This document shows positions 17,615 to 27,037 of a DNA stretch of 64,000 nucleotides, one piece after another (positions within the stretch are counted from its first letter, which is position 1; each line of letters begins with the position of its first letter). A program made the translations under genes and the position numbers. Origin of the DNA: Thermalbibacter longus (GTDB lineage Bacteria > Chloroflexota > Chloroflexia > Thermomicrobiales > Thermomicrobiaceae); the NCBI RefSeq assembly GCF_023806485.1, contig NZ_JAMSLR010000007.1:1-64000 (forward strand), read 5' to 3'. The notes beneath the pieces are model-generated. The model saw only the letters and a list, made by a program, of their open reading frames with translations. It made no database searches and was not told the origin of the DNA.

Positions 17615-17630
17615 CTGCAAGCTTTTGCAG
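17615..17630. promoter_or_regulatory. Palindromic operator candidate before cbiM
   Basis: CTGCAAGCTTTTGCAG is a perfect 6-bp inverted repeat with a 4-nt centre, at about +8 to +23 from the predicted start. The place is typical for a repressor. TGCAA/TTGCA half-sites resemble, from memory, sites of nickel-responsive Fur proteins (Nur), and two Fur proteins are encoded in this window. No complete cobalamin riboswitch was seen in the leader. Which regulator binds is inference. Confidence 0.55.
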
Positions 17631-17767
17631 CAACGGGCGTCGGGAGGACACAGCGACCGGGGAGCGGCTGATCGGTTTGCCACAGGCCTCCCGCAGCATA
17701 TACGAGTTCCGCTTACGAAGACGGCGCCTCGGCCCGATGGACGCCGGACGAGCAGGAAGAGAGAGCG

Positions 17768-18802
17768 ATGCATATCCCGGATGGGTACATCAGCCCTGCG
17801 ACTGCGCTGGCGTTCTACGGCGCGGTGCTTCCCTTCTGGTGGGCCGCTGGCCAGCGGCTCAAGCGCGTCCTCACGGGCCAGCTCGTCCCGGCCCTGGCGC
17901 TCTTCTCCGCCTTTACGTTCGCGATCATGATGTTCAATATCCCAGTTCCAGGCGGTACCACCGCGCACGCTGTCGGTGGGACGCTGGCCGCGGTCGTCCT
18001 GGGTCCCTGGGCAGCGATCATCTCCGTGTCAGTCGCGCTCATCATCCAGGCGCTCTTCTTCGGTGACGGCGGTATCACGGCCATCGGAGCCAACTGCTTC
18101 ATCCTCGGGGTCGCCTTGCCTCTCACCGGCTACGGCGTCTACCGGCTGGTCAGCGGCCGATCCGATCCACTGTCGCGGCGCCGGCTGCTGGCCGCCGCGA
18201 TCGGGGCCTATGTCGGGATCAATGTCGCGGGCCTGCTGGTCGGACTAGCGCTCGGCATCCAGCCCATCTTCTGGAGCGAGAACGGGCGAGCGCTCTACTC
18301 GCCGTACGGGCTGCGCGAAGCAGTGCCGGCAATGTTGATCCCACACCTGACGATCGCCGGAGCGGCCGAGGTGATCGCGACGGTCTTCGGCCTCGCCTAC
18401 GTCCAGCGGGCCCACCCCGAATTGCTGGAGCGGCGAGCGGCGACCGCGCGAGTGGCTCCATCAGCCCGGCGCTTGACACTGGCCATCTTCGTCCTGCTCG
18501 CCCTGTTCAGCCCGCTCGGCCTGCTTGCAACCGGAAGCGCATGGGGCGAGTGGGGTAGCGATGAGCTAGCGCAGCGCGTCGGCTACGTCCCGCGTGGCCT
18601 GGAGGAACTCGAATCGCTCTGGAGCGCGCCGCTCCCTGACTACACGCTCCCGTGGATGACGGAGACGGCGAGTTTCGCCGAGCAGGCGCTCGCCTACATT
18701 CTGTCCGCTATCGTCGGCATCGCCTTGATCTTCGCTACCACGTTCGCTCTGCGGATCCTGCTTCGACCACGACAGGGCCAGCAGGCCACCGCAGGCGGCT
18801 AG
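17768..18802 (+). CDS. cbiM: Cobalt/nickel ECF transporter, substrate-binding subunit CbiM with C-terminal CbiN/PDGLE-like part
   Basis: A 344-residue membrane protein that captures Co2+ or Ni2+. It starts MHIPDG, the invariant N-terminus whose Met and His bind the metal. Also present are the family motifs FAIMMFNIPVPGGTTAHAVG and QALFFGDGGITAIGANCF. After about seven helices, the C-terminal third (from about residue 225) adds two helices with an extracytoplasmic loop, like the separate CbiN/NikN or PDGLE subunit. It is therefore a natural fusion. Co versus Ni cannot be decided. It is the first gene of a tight M-Q-O operon. Confidence 0.92.
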   Translation: MHIPDGYISPATALAFYGAVLPFWWAAGQRLKRVLTGQLVPALALFSAFTFAIMMFNIPVPGGTTAHAVGGTLAAVVLGPWAAIISVSVALIIQALFFGDGGITAIGANCFILGVALPLTGYGVYRLVSGRSDPLSRRRLLAAAIGAYVGINVAGLLVGLALGIQPIFWSENGRALYSPYGLREAVPAMLIPHLTIAGAAEVIATVFGLAYVQRAHPELLERRAATARVAPSARRLTLAIFVLLALFSPLGLLATGSAWGEWGSDELAQRVGYVPRGLEELESLWSAPLPDYTLPWMTETASFAEQALAYILSAIVGIALIFATTFALRILLRPRQGQQATAGG

Positions 18803-18810
18803 GAGCCAGC

Positions 18811-19674
18811 ATGACCGCTTCGCCGACTTCCCGGCGCCGCAGGGCGCGCAAAAGCTTCGTCGAACGGACGATCACCGGGGTCGGCGCCGCGATCGAGCAG
18901 ACGGTGTACGCGGAGACGTACGCGCGGCAGGACGGCTTCCTCCAGCGGGTCGACCCCCGAGCCAAGGTCGGTCTCTTCGCGCTCGCGCTGCTGGTGACCG
19001 GTCTCGTCCACGACCTTCCACTCCTGGCCGGCCTCTGGCTGGGCCTTCTCGGTCTGGGCATAGCGACACGCCTGCCCTTCCGCGTCATCGCGGTGAGGAC
19101 GATGCTGGGCGTCCCACTCTTCACCGGGCTGGTTGCCCTGCCCGCGCTCTTCCTGGTCGATGGCCGCTCGCTCTTCACGATCGGGCCGGTGGGCTCGATA
19201 ACGTTAACGGTGTCGGACCAGGCCGTCCTCAGCGTCGCGACCTTTCTCCTTCGAGTGAGCGCATCGGTGACGCTGGCAGCGCTGCTGGTGTTGACCACCC
19301 GCTGGGCCGACTTGCTCAAGGCGCTCCGCATCTTCCGCGTGCCGGACGTCTTCGTCATCGTCTTGGGCATGACCTACCGCTATGTCTTCCTGTTGCTCCG
19401 GCTCACCGAGAATCTCTTCCTCGGGCGCGCCAGCCGCACAGTCGGCAGGACGTCGTCCGGCGAACAGCGCCGCTGGGTCGGCGCCAGCATGGGGACGCTG
19501 ATGAGCCGGAGCCTCAAGATGAGCAATGACGTCTACGCCGCGATGGTCGCCCGCGGCTTCAGCGGGGATGTACGGACACTGGCGACGTTTCGCATGCGCG
19601 ACGAGGACTGGCTGTTCGTCTCGCTCGGCGTTGCCCTGCTGGGGCTGGCCTGGCTCGTGGATCTGAGCCGGTGA
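18811..19674 (+). CDS. cbiQ: Cobalt/nickel ECF transporter, T component CbiQ
   Basis: A 287-residue membrane protein with a cytoplasmic N-terminal region, DPRAKVGLFALALL at the first helix, several further helices, and the coupling motif AAMVARGFSGD before the last helix. The ATG at 18811 has AGGAG that overlaps the CbiM stop. The larger open frame from 18652 overlaps CbiM in another frame and is not the start. It links CbiM to the ATPase. Confidence 0.9.
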   Translation: MTASPTSRRRRARKSFVERTITGVGAAIEQTVYAETYARQDGFLQRVDPRAKVGLFALALLVTGLVHDLPLLAGLWLGLLGLGIATRLPFRVIAVRTMLGVPLFTGLVALPALFLVDGRSLFTIGPVGSITLTVSDQAVLSVATFLLRVSASVTLAALLVLTTRWADLLKALRIFRVPDVFVIVLGMTYRYVFLLLRLTENLFLGRASRTVGRTSSGEQRRWVGASMGTLMSRSLKMSNDVYAAMVARGFSGDVRTLATFRMRDEDWLFVSLGVALLGLAWLVDLSR

Positions 19675-20501
19675 TGGCGCAGACGGGCCCGATCTTCCGG
19701 CTGGAAGGCATCTCGTACCGCTACCACGGTCGCCACTCCGCGCTCGACCAGGTCGACCTGGTCGTCGAGCCGGGAGAGCAGCTCGTTATCCTGGGGGCCA
19801 ACGGCAGCGGCAAATCGACCCTGCTCAAGATTCTCGACGGTCTCTATCGCCCGACGAGTGGTCGCCTCTGGGCCTTCGGCGAGGAGATCACCGATGTGGC
19901 CGACGACCCCGAGCGAGCTCGCTGGCTTCATCGCCGCGTCGGACTGGTCTTCCAGGATCCCGACGTCCAGCTCTTCTCGCCCACCGTCTACGACGACGTT
20001 GCTTTCGGCCCGCTCCAGCTCGGCTGGCCGGAAGAGCAGGTACGCGAGCAGGTGGCGCGAGCGCTCCGCGCGATGGAGGTGGCCCACCTGGCTGACCGCG
20101 CGCCCTACGAGCTGAGCGGCGGCGAGAAGAGGCGCGTGGCGATCGCGACCGTGCTGGCGATGGATCCCGAGGTGGTCTTGCTCGACGAGCCCACCGCCAA
20201 CCTCGATCCCCGCACGCGCGCGGCACTGGTTCACCTGATCCGCGGCATGCGCGACCTGGGCAAGACCGTGATCCTGACCACCCACGAGCTGGATATCGTC
20301 CCGGGCATCGCCACCCGGGTCGTGGTATTCGGGGATCAGGAGCGCCGGCCGGTCGCTTCGGGCCACCCCAGCGAGATCCTGCGCGACACCGATCTCCTGG
20401 TGCGGACGAACCTGATCCACGAGCACCTGCACTGGCACGGCGAGCTCGCCCACACCCATCCCCATGCCCACGACGGCGAGCACCTGCACGAGCACCGTTG
20501 A
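19674..20501 (+). CDS. cbiO: Cobalt/nickel ECF transporter ATPase CbiO
   Basis: A 275-residue ATPase with Walker A GANGSGKST (about 43-51), Q-loop FQDPDVQLF, signature LSGGEKRRV, Walker B VLLDEPTANLDP and the switch His in TTHELD. Its ATG overlaps the CbiQ TGA (TGATG). The C-terminus is unusually rich in histidine (from about residue 247: HLHWHGELAHTHPHAHDGEH), which may buffer or sense the transported metal. This tail supports a transition-metal role for the operon. Confidence 0.92.
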   Translation: MAQTGPIFRLEGISYRYHGRHSALDQVDLVVEPGEQLVILGANGSGKSTLLKILDGLYRPTSGRLWAFGEEITDVADDPERARWLHRRVGLVFQDPDVQLFSPTVYDDVAFGPLQLGWPEEQVREQVARALRAMEVAHLADRAPYELSGGEKRRVAIATVLAMDPEVVLLDEPTANLDPRTRAALVHLIRGMRDLGKTVILTTHELDIVPGIATRVVVFGDQERRPVASGHPSEILRDTDLLVRTNLIHEHLHWHGELAHTHPHAHDGEHLHEHR

Positions 20502-20731
20502 GCGCTACCGCTCAGGCCAACCCGATGGGCGCAACGCCGGGTGCAAGCGAGCCTCGCTCACTACGCCGTGCGGCGTGACACCGGCCCCACCGGCAAGATC
20601 GTGAACTGCGGCCATCAGGCTCCGCGTCTCGCGTGGGCGCGAGCCACCACCTGACTACGCTGAAGCTGCCCGCGGTGCTCGATGCGGACCTCATAGCCTG
20701 AACATGAGCTTGGATCGCACTGAAACGACGA

Positions 20732-20758
20732 AGCCCCGGAGGGTTTACCTCCGGGGCT
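20732..20758 (-). terminator. Rho-independent terminator of the sigma factor gene
   Basis: AGCCCCGGAGG (20732-20742) and CCTCCGGGGCT (20748-20758) form a perfect 11-bp stem with a 5-nt loop, 34 nt after the sigma factor stop on the minus strand. The RNA then reads into a U-rich UCGUCGUUUC. It could also stop readthrough from CbiO. Confidence 0.8.
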
Positions 20759-20792
20759 CATCGGTTGGTTCGCCTTCTTCGAGCTCGATCGC

Positions 20793-21788
<996 letters not shown>

Positions 21789-21862
21789 CGGTGCCGTCTT
21801 ACCTCCACTGCCGTCCGTACACCTTGTTCGGACAGGCTACGTCGTCGTTTATAAACCTTCGT

Positions 21863-21891
21863 ATTCTAGCACGATTCTGACGATCTGTCAA
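21863..21891 (-). promoter_or_regulatory. Consensus promoter of the sigma factor gene
   Basis: Minus-strand TTGACA (21886-21891), a 17-nt spacer and TAGAAT (21863-21868). The leader is about 70 nt and contains GGAGGT a little far (12 nt) from the ATG at 21788. Confidence 0.82.
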
Positions 21892-22164
21892 CTGTGCAAA
21901 GCATCACGATCACGAGCCTGCCCGTCTCTCTCACCCGTTCACCTGTTATACGGTCGCATCCCCCTCTTGGTTCCGCTCCGCATCTGTCGTCGATCGTCCC
22001 ATCGAGGAGGAAGAATTATGTCAATTATACCAGGCCCGCCCATTGGAGTCACCTGCCCATACACTAAACCGTTCCTCACCCCTTCGCTTATACCCAGCAG
22101 TCCCGATCGTTCCCCTGACCACGGTCATCCTCCATCTATGGCAGCCGCTGGAACCAGCGCAGGC
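21892..22164. other. Intergenic region with an orphan ribosome binding site
   Basis: About 270 bp of lower GC content. A very strong ribosome site and start (GAGGAGGAAGAATTATG, ATG at 22018, plus strand) opens a frame beginning MSIIPGPPIGVTCPY. Its codons are not typical and it soon runs antisense to the MoxR remnant, so I do not call a gene. It may be the surviving 5' end of a deleted gene. Confidence 0.4.
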
Positions 22165-22434
22165 TCAGCAACCCGCCAGCGTGAACTGCACCCGGCCGAA
22201 TGTGCCACCGACCACCTGGGCCAGTGCCCGCACTGTCATCGTTTTGGCCAGGCCGGGCACTCCCTCGAGCAGCACATGCCCGCGCGCCAGGAGGGCCACA
22301 AGGAGCCGCTCCAGCAGGTAATCCTGGCCCACGATCAGCCGCTTGACCTCGAACAGCACATGCTCGAGCACGTTCAGCGAGTGCGACGTCTCTCCCAGGG
22401 GCCGCGGCAATTGGCGGAAACTTCTCGTCGTCAT
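22165..22434 (-). pseudogene. MoxR-family AAA ATPase, N-terminal fragment
   Basis: An 89-residue frame starting at an ATG with AGAGGAG upstream. It reads VLEHVLFEVKRLIVGQDYLL, then the Walker A region LLEGVPGLAKTMTVRALAQ and FGRVQFT, an excellent match to the start of MoxR ATPases (normally about 320 residues). The frame stops within three codons after FGRVQFT, where PDLLP would be expected, and nothing of the remaining three quarters is found. It lies 65 bp downstream of the HtrA-like gene on the same strand. Confidence 0.78.
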
Positions 22435-22499
22435 GCACCGCGCTCCTCTATCTGACTTCCCCGTTCCCACTCAGGTTTCCCGGCGGCGTCCCCGCCCAG

Positions 22500-23705
22500 C
22501 TATGGCGCTTCCGCCGGCCAGCTTCCCAGTGTCACCGTGACCTCCTGCTGCCGCCCGTCGCGCACGATCGTGAGCCGGACAGTGTCGCCTGGCGCGTGCC
22601 GGCTGATCTGCTCGACGAGCTGATCCATGGTCTCGATCGTCGTGCCGTCGATAGCGACGATGATGTCGCCACCGCGCGGCACCGTGCCGTCGCCCGTATC
22701 CTCACCACCACGCAGTCCGGCCTGATCCGCCGGGCTATCGGGTACCACGCTGGCCACCAGGACGCCACGATCGATCGAGAGGCCCTGCTCCCGCGCCAGG
22801 GCCGCGTCGACCGTCACCCCGCTGATACCCAGCCAGGCAGGCTGGAGCTGCGCCCCTGCCTCGAGCTGCGGCAGCATGCGCCGTGCCGTGTTGCTCGGGA
22901 CCGCAAAGCCGATCCCCACCGAGCCACGTATCGGGCTCTCGATCATCGTGGTAATCCCGATGACCTCACCGTTGACGTTGAAGAGCGGTCCGCCGGAGTT
23001 GCCCGGATTGATCGGCGCGTCGGTCTGGAGCAGCCCGGTCCTCGTCCGGCCATCGCCGGGTTGCCAGGTGCGGTTAACCGCGCTGATGATCCCCTGGGTG
23101 ACCGTGCCCTCGAGGCCGAACGGGCTGCCGATCGCTACGACGACGTCGCCGACTCGCACCTGATCGGAATCTCCGAGCGGCGCGACCGCGATGCCCTCCG
23201 GGAGCTCGACCTGGAGGAGCGCGAGATCGTTCCCAGTGTCCGTGCCGAGCACCCTCGCCTCGCGCACCTCTCCGTTGCTGAAACGCACCCGAACGTTCTC
23301 GACACCCTCGACGACATGAGCCGCAGTGAGAACCAGCCCCCGTTGATCGACGACCACCCCCGAGCCACCACCGACGGGCGTCGTCCCTAGCCGCCCCTCG
23401 ACCGAGGTGACGATCTCCACCACCGCGCTACCGACCGCATCGTACACCGCCCCAGCGACATTTCCGGGAGCAGCAGTCTGATTCGCGACCGGTCGAGCCA
23501 TAACCACCGGCTCGGACGCTGGTGCCGGCTCCGGCCCCAGCCAGCGCAGCCCAACCGCCGCTCCGGCCACCCCGACGGCGAAGACCGCCAGCATAACCCC
23601 GGCCACCGCCAACGCGATCAACCTAGGGCGTCGCCTACGGGTGTCACCCCGGCCGCTCTCTTCCGGCTCACCCTGACTCGATGTTCCCTGATACTGGTCG
23701 AACAT
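22500..23705 (-). CDS. HtrA/DegP-like membrane-anchored serine protease with PDZ domain
   Basis: A 401-residue protein with a charged cytoplasmic N-terminus, one membrane helix (about 29-51), a trypsin-like domain and a C-terminal PDZ domain. The triad is visible: His130 in LTAAHVVEG, Asp160 in TGNDLALLQ, and Ser237 in PINPGNSGGPLFN. The protease acts outside the membrane on misfolded proteins. The ATG at 23705 has GAGGGAG upstream. The intergenic region before it carries five CTTAG-type half-sites at 11-bp intervals. It is separated from the histidine kinase gene by 175 bp. Confidence 0.93.
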   Translation of the reverse strand: MFDQYQGTSSQGEPEESGRGDTRRRRPRLIALAVAGVMLAVFAVGVAGAAVGLRWLGPEPAPASEPVVMARPVANQTAAPGNVAGAVYDAVGSAVVEIVTSVEGRLGTTPVGGGSGVVVDQRGLVLTAAHVVEGVENVRVRFSNGEVREARVLGTDTGNDLALLQVELPEGIAVAPLGDSDQVRVGDVVVAIGSPFGLEGTVTQGIISAVNRTWQPGDGRTRTGLLQTDAPINPGNSGGPLFNVNGEVIGITTMIESPIRGSVGIGFAVPSNTARRMLPQLEAGAQLQPAWLGISGVTVDAALAREQGLSIDRGVLVASVVPDSPADQAGLRGGEDTGDGTVPRGGDIIVAIDGTTIETMDQLVEQISRHAPGDTVRLTIVRDGRQQEVTVTLGSWPAEAP

Positions 23706-23778
23706 GGCGGGTCTCCCTCGTACACCGACCGCTACCCTTTCCGGTAGGTGAAGGGTAGACCCGCAACTTGAAGGCACC

Positions 23779-23827
23779 CTAAGCGAGATCTGAGAGGAGG
23801 CTCAGCCGAAGCTAAGAATTCCCTAAG
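23779..23827 (-). promoter_or_regulatory. Array of five CTTAG-type half-sites, 11-bp period, upstream of the HtrA-like gene
   Basis: Read on the minus strand: CTTAG (23823-23827), CTTAG (23812-23816), CTGAG (23801-23805), CTCAG (23790-23794), CTTAG (23779-23783). Each starts exactly 11 bp from the last. This is the spacing used by OmpR/PhoB-type regulators bound side by side on one face of DNA. The array ends 74 bp before the start codon. Confidence 0.75.
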
Positions 23828-23880
23828 AGCCTGACTCGCAGTGCTGGGGGACGACTGGGTGACCGGAGGTGAGATGGAGG

Positions 23881-25287
23881 TCACTCGTCGGCGGGCAGCG
23901 CCTCGGCTCGGGGAAGCGTGACCGTGAAGACGCTTCCCCGCCCGAGCTCGCTCTGTACGCGAATCTCGCCCTGCTGGGCTTCGACCAGCGATTTGGCGAT
24001 GGCGAGACCGAGTCCAGTATTCTGGCCGCTACGAGAAGAGTCGCCACGGTAGAAGCGCTCGAAGATGTGGGGCAGGGCAGCCGGATCGATTCCCGGTCCG
24101 GTATCGCGCACACTGATCTCGACCCTGCCATCCCTGACGGCCGCAGCGACGGTGATCATCCCGCCCTCCGGCGTGTACTTGAGGGCATTATCGAGGAGAA
24201 TAAGCAATACCTGCTTGAGCGCATCACGGTCGGCTAGCACCGCGGCCTCCACCGTGTCGTCCCACACGAGTGCGCGGCCATCGGCGAGCACCAGTGCCTG
24301 GCGACAGGCGTCGTCGATGAGCGGGCACACCGGCACCGGCTCCCTGCGCAGTGGCAGCCCGGCATCGGTGCGGGCCAGGAGCAGCAGGCCGTTGACCAGG
24401 CGGATCATCCGTTCGATCTCCTCGGCCACATCATGCAAGACCGCGACGCGATCCTCCTCGCTGATGGGCGGGTCGCGCTGGAGCAACGCCACGTTTCCCC
24501 GAATGGTGGTGAGCGGCGTGCGCAGCTCATGCGAGGCATCGGCGACGAACCGCCGCTGTGCCTGGAGCGACTGCTCCACCTGCCGGTAGGCGGCCTGAAG
24601 CTCGGTCAGCATCGTGTTGAACATCGTGGCCAGCAGTCCGATCTCGTCGCTCGGCCCCGAGTACTGGACGCGACGGCTGAAGTCGCGCCGCGCGCCGATC
24701 TCCTGCGCTGTCTGGGTGATCCGGTTGATGGGACGCAGGCTCAGCCCGGCCAGCCCCCAACCGATCCCGAACGCCGCCACCGTCGCGAGGCCCGTCCCGA
24801 CCATGAGCGTCCACTTCAAGGCTCCGAGGGCTCGATCCTGCTCGGCGAGCGAGCGCGCGACCTGAAGGATGCCCGCCGGCTGGCCAGGGAAACGGAACGG
24901 CTTGCTGTAGACCAGCAGCCGGCCATCCTCGGTCGAGACCGTCTCGGTCCATGACTTCGCCTCGCCGGTGCGGAGTTGCCGCATGCCTTCCTCGCTGATC
25001 GGCAGCGTGAAGTCCCCCAGGTTGGGGGACTTGTCGGCCACCTCACCGTCGAGCGTGCGCACCTGTACGTATGTCTCGGGGACAGCGATCCGGCCACGCG
25101 GCGTGTCGATGACCGTCAGCGTGAACACCCCCTGGGTGAGAATCTGGGTCGCCTCCTCGACGAGCGCGTTCTCCTGGAAATCGAGCATCACGCGCGAGAC
25201 GGTGAGGTAGATCGTCACGCTGAAGGCAATCAGGGTAAAGACGAGGATCGCGCTGTAGAGCAATGTCAGCCGCAGGCGAACCGACAT
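23881..25287 (-). CDS. Sensor histidine kinase
   Basis: A 468-residue membrane sensor. Helix 1 (about 8-30) and helix 2 (about 160-181) enclose an extracytoplasmic domain. A HAMP linker (SLRPINRI onward) leads to the phosphoacceptor motif DASHELRTP (His253). The ATPase domain has LLDNALKYTP (N box), VRDTGPGID (G1) and TGLGLAIAK (G2). All catalytic motifs are intact. It follows the response regulator by 6 bp. The signal is unknown; the nearby exported genes suggest envelope or secretion stress. Confidence 0.93.
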   Translation of the reverse strand: MSVRLRLTLLYSAILVFTLIAFSVTIYLTVSRVMLDFQENALVEEATQILTQGVFTLTVIDTPRGRIAVPETYVQVRTLDGEVADKSPNLGDFTLPISEEGMRQLRTGEAKSWTETVSTEDGRLLVYSKPFRFPGQPAGILQVARSLAEQDRALGALKWTLMVGTGLATVAAFGIGWGLAGLSLRPINRITQTAQEIGARRDFSRRVQYSGPSDEIGLLATMFNTMLTELQAAYRQVEQSLQAQRRFVADASHELRTPLTTIRGNVALLQRDPPISEEDRVAVLHDVAEEIERMIRLVNGLLLLARTDAGLPLRREPVPVCPLIDDACRQALVLADGRALVWDDTVEAAVLADRDALKQVLLILLDNALKYTPEGGMITVAAAVRDGRVEISVRDTGPGIDPAALPHIFERFYRGDSSRSGQNTGLGLAIAKSLVEAQQGEIRVQSELGRGSVFTVTLPRAEALPADE

Positions 25288-25293
25288 ATTTCG

Positions 25294-25971
25294 CTAGCCT
25301 TCGCGCAGCACGTAGCCGACCCCGCGTACCGTGTGGATCAAACGTGGCTCGCCGCCAGCCTCGGTCTTGGCCCGGAGATAGCCGATGTACACATCGAGCA
25401 CGCTGTCGTAGCCATCGAAGTCATGGCCCCAGACTGCCTCCAAGATCCGGCTTCGCGGGAGCACCCGGCGCGGGTTGCGCAGGAAGAAAGCGAGCAAGTC
25501 GAACTCCCGAGGACTCAGCGTGAAGGCCCGGTCACCACGACGTGTCTCCCGCGTGACGGGGTCGAGCCAGAGATCGGCAAAGCTGAGCGGCTTCTCGTCG
25601 GCTGCCGGCTCGGCCCGCCGCAACAGCGCGCGCACCCGGGCGAGCAGCTCCGCCGGCGCGAACGGCTTGACCAGGTAGTCGTCGGCGCCGCTGTCCAGAC
25701 CCGCGACCCGGTCCTCGACCGCGTCGCGCGCAGTCAGCATCAGCACCGGCGTGGTATCGCCCGCCATCCGCAGGCGCTGGATCACCGTCAACCCGTCCAG
25801 CTTCGGCATCAGCCAATCGAGCACCACCACGTCCGGGCGCTGCTCTTGTACCCTCGCCAGCGCCTCCTGGCCATCGCTCGCCGTGACGACCCGGTAGCCC
25901 TCATAGGCGAGCGTGCGCCGGAGCATCTCGACGAGTCGTACGTCGTCGTCCACGATCAACACGGTCGCCAT
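25294..25971 (-). CDS. OmpR-family response regulator
   Basis: A 225-residue regulator with a receiver domain (acidic pocket VDDD, phosphoacceptor Asp52 in VVVLDWLMP, the conserved Thr in LMLTARDA and Lys in YLVKPFAP). It is followed by a winged-helix domain ([37 protein letters not shown]). The ATG at 25971 was chosen because it begins [10 protein letters not shown] with GAGGGG upstream. It is cotranscribed with the kinase. I propose that it binds the 11-bp-spaced CTTAG arrays at 23779, 26120 and 28263. Confidence 0.94.
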   Translation of the reverse strand: MATVLIVDDDVRLVEMLRRTLAYEGYRVVTASDGQEALARVQEQRPDVVVLDWLMPKLDGLTVIQRLRMAGDTTPVLMLTARDAVEDRVAGLDSGADDYLVKPFAPAELLARVRALLRRAEPAADEKPLSFADLWLDPVTRETRRGDRAFTLSPREFDLLAFFLRNPRRVLPRSRILEAVWGHDFDGYDSVLDVYIGYLRAKTEAGGEPRLIHTVRGVGYVLREG

Positions 25972-26119
25972 GTCCGCATCCCCTCGATGGCTCGTCTTCG
26001 ATCCGCGGTCAGGCGCGCACGGGCCAACGGACAGTACCAGCCCAAGCATCGTGGAATGGTACCACGCGGCTAACCAACGCCCGGTCCGACCACCAGCTCA
26101 CGGGAGGCGAACCACCCGT

Positions 26120-26146
26120 CTTAGCCTTTTCTTAGCTTCATCTTGG
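26120..26146 (+). promoter_or_regulatory. Array of three CTTAG-type half-sites upstream of the YceI lipoprotein
   Basis: CTTAG (26120-26124), CTTAG (26131-26135) and CTTGG (26142-26146) with an exact 11-bp period, in the gap between the response regulator (divergent) and the YceI gene. A possible -10, TAGCAT, lies at 26169-26174. The array could also act on the regulator's own gene. Confidence 0.7.
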
Positions 26147-26249
26147 GTACGCTTTGGTTGCCGCAAGGTAGCATAGCGCGACGCTGAAGCCCAGCGAACG
26201 GCCAGGGCCGGCACGTGAACGTTGCCAGCAAGAAGAAAGGGGGAAAGGG

Positions 26250-27035
26250 GTGCGGATCGCTCAGGCTACGAGTACGCTGCGGCTCCTCGGAGCGTTGCTG
26301 CTGCTCGGGTTCGCCCTGGCAGCCTGTAGCGGGCAGGAAAATCCGGCGGCATTGACGCCTGCACCCAGCCCAACCGCTGCGACTTCCCAGGCGATGCCGA
26401 CCATGCCGCCGACGCCCGCGTCATCTCCCGAACCGACGAGCACGGCAGCCACACCGGCTTCTCCGGCCGCAGGCGACGAATCGTCCACGACCGGCACCGT
26501 TCGACTGATCCTCGTTCCCGAGGAGAGCGAGGCACGCTACCGCGTGCGCGAGCAGCTCGCAAGCCAGTCGCTCCCCAACGATGCTGTCGGCGCTACTAGG
26601 GACGTCAGCGGCGCGGTGGTGCTGGCAACGGATGGCCGCATCGTGAGCGAGGAGTCTCGTTTCGAGGTCGACCTGCGTTCGCTCCAGAGCGACCAGAGCC
26701 GGCGCGACAACTTCATCCAGGAGAACACGCTCGAGACAGCTCAGTTCCCAACCGCTGTCTTCGAGCCACGCGAGACGAGCGGCCTGCCCTGGCCACTACC
26801 CGAGGGCGGCGAGTTCACCTTCCAGCTCGCCGGCGACCTGACCGTCCACGGTGTCACCCGCCCGGTGACGTGGGATGTCACGGCCAGGATGGAAGGCGAC
26901 CGGCTGGTCGGCAATGCGGTCACTCGGGTAACATTCCAGGACTTCGGTATGGAGCAGCCGCGCGTCGCCGTCGTCCTCAGCGTCGAGGAGACGATCCAGC
27001 TCGAGCTCGACTTCACCCTCGTCAGGGAGCAGTGA
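26250..27035 (+). CDS. YceI-family lipoprotein
   Basis: A 261-residue protein starting with GTG after AAGGGGGAAAGG. It has a signal peptide with lipobox LAAC and a Pro/Thr/Ser/Ala-rich linker to about residue 80. A YceI-like lipocalin-type domain follows (ISEESRFEVDLRSLQSDQSR, VHGVTRPVTWDV, VTFQDFGMEQPRV). In YceI proteins this barrel binds isoprenoid or other lipids. Here it is anchored on the outer face of the membrane. It overlaps no neighbour and is 2 bp before the next lipoprotein gene, so the two form an operon. Confidence 0.88.
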   Translation: MRIAQATSTLRLLGALLLLGFALAACSGQENPAALTPAPSPTAATSQAMPTMPPTPASSPEPTSTAATPASPAAGDESSTTGTVRLILVPEESEARYRVREQLASQSLPNDAVGATRDVSGAVVLATDGRIVSEESRFEVDLRSLQSDQSRRDNFIQENTLETAQFPTAVFEPRETSGLPWPLPEGGEFTFQLAGDLTVHGVTRPVTWDVTARMEGDRLVGNAVTRVTFQDFGMEQPRVAVVLSVEETIQLELDFTLVREQ

Positions 27036-27037
27036 CC

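Noticed and set aside
17636-17700. Possible cobalamin riboswitch (GCCACAGG near 17690)
   Set aside because: The B12 box is imperfect and the other conserved cores of the riboswitch are not present in the leader.
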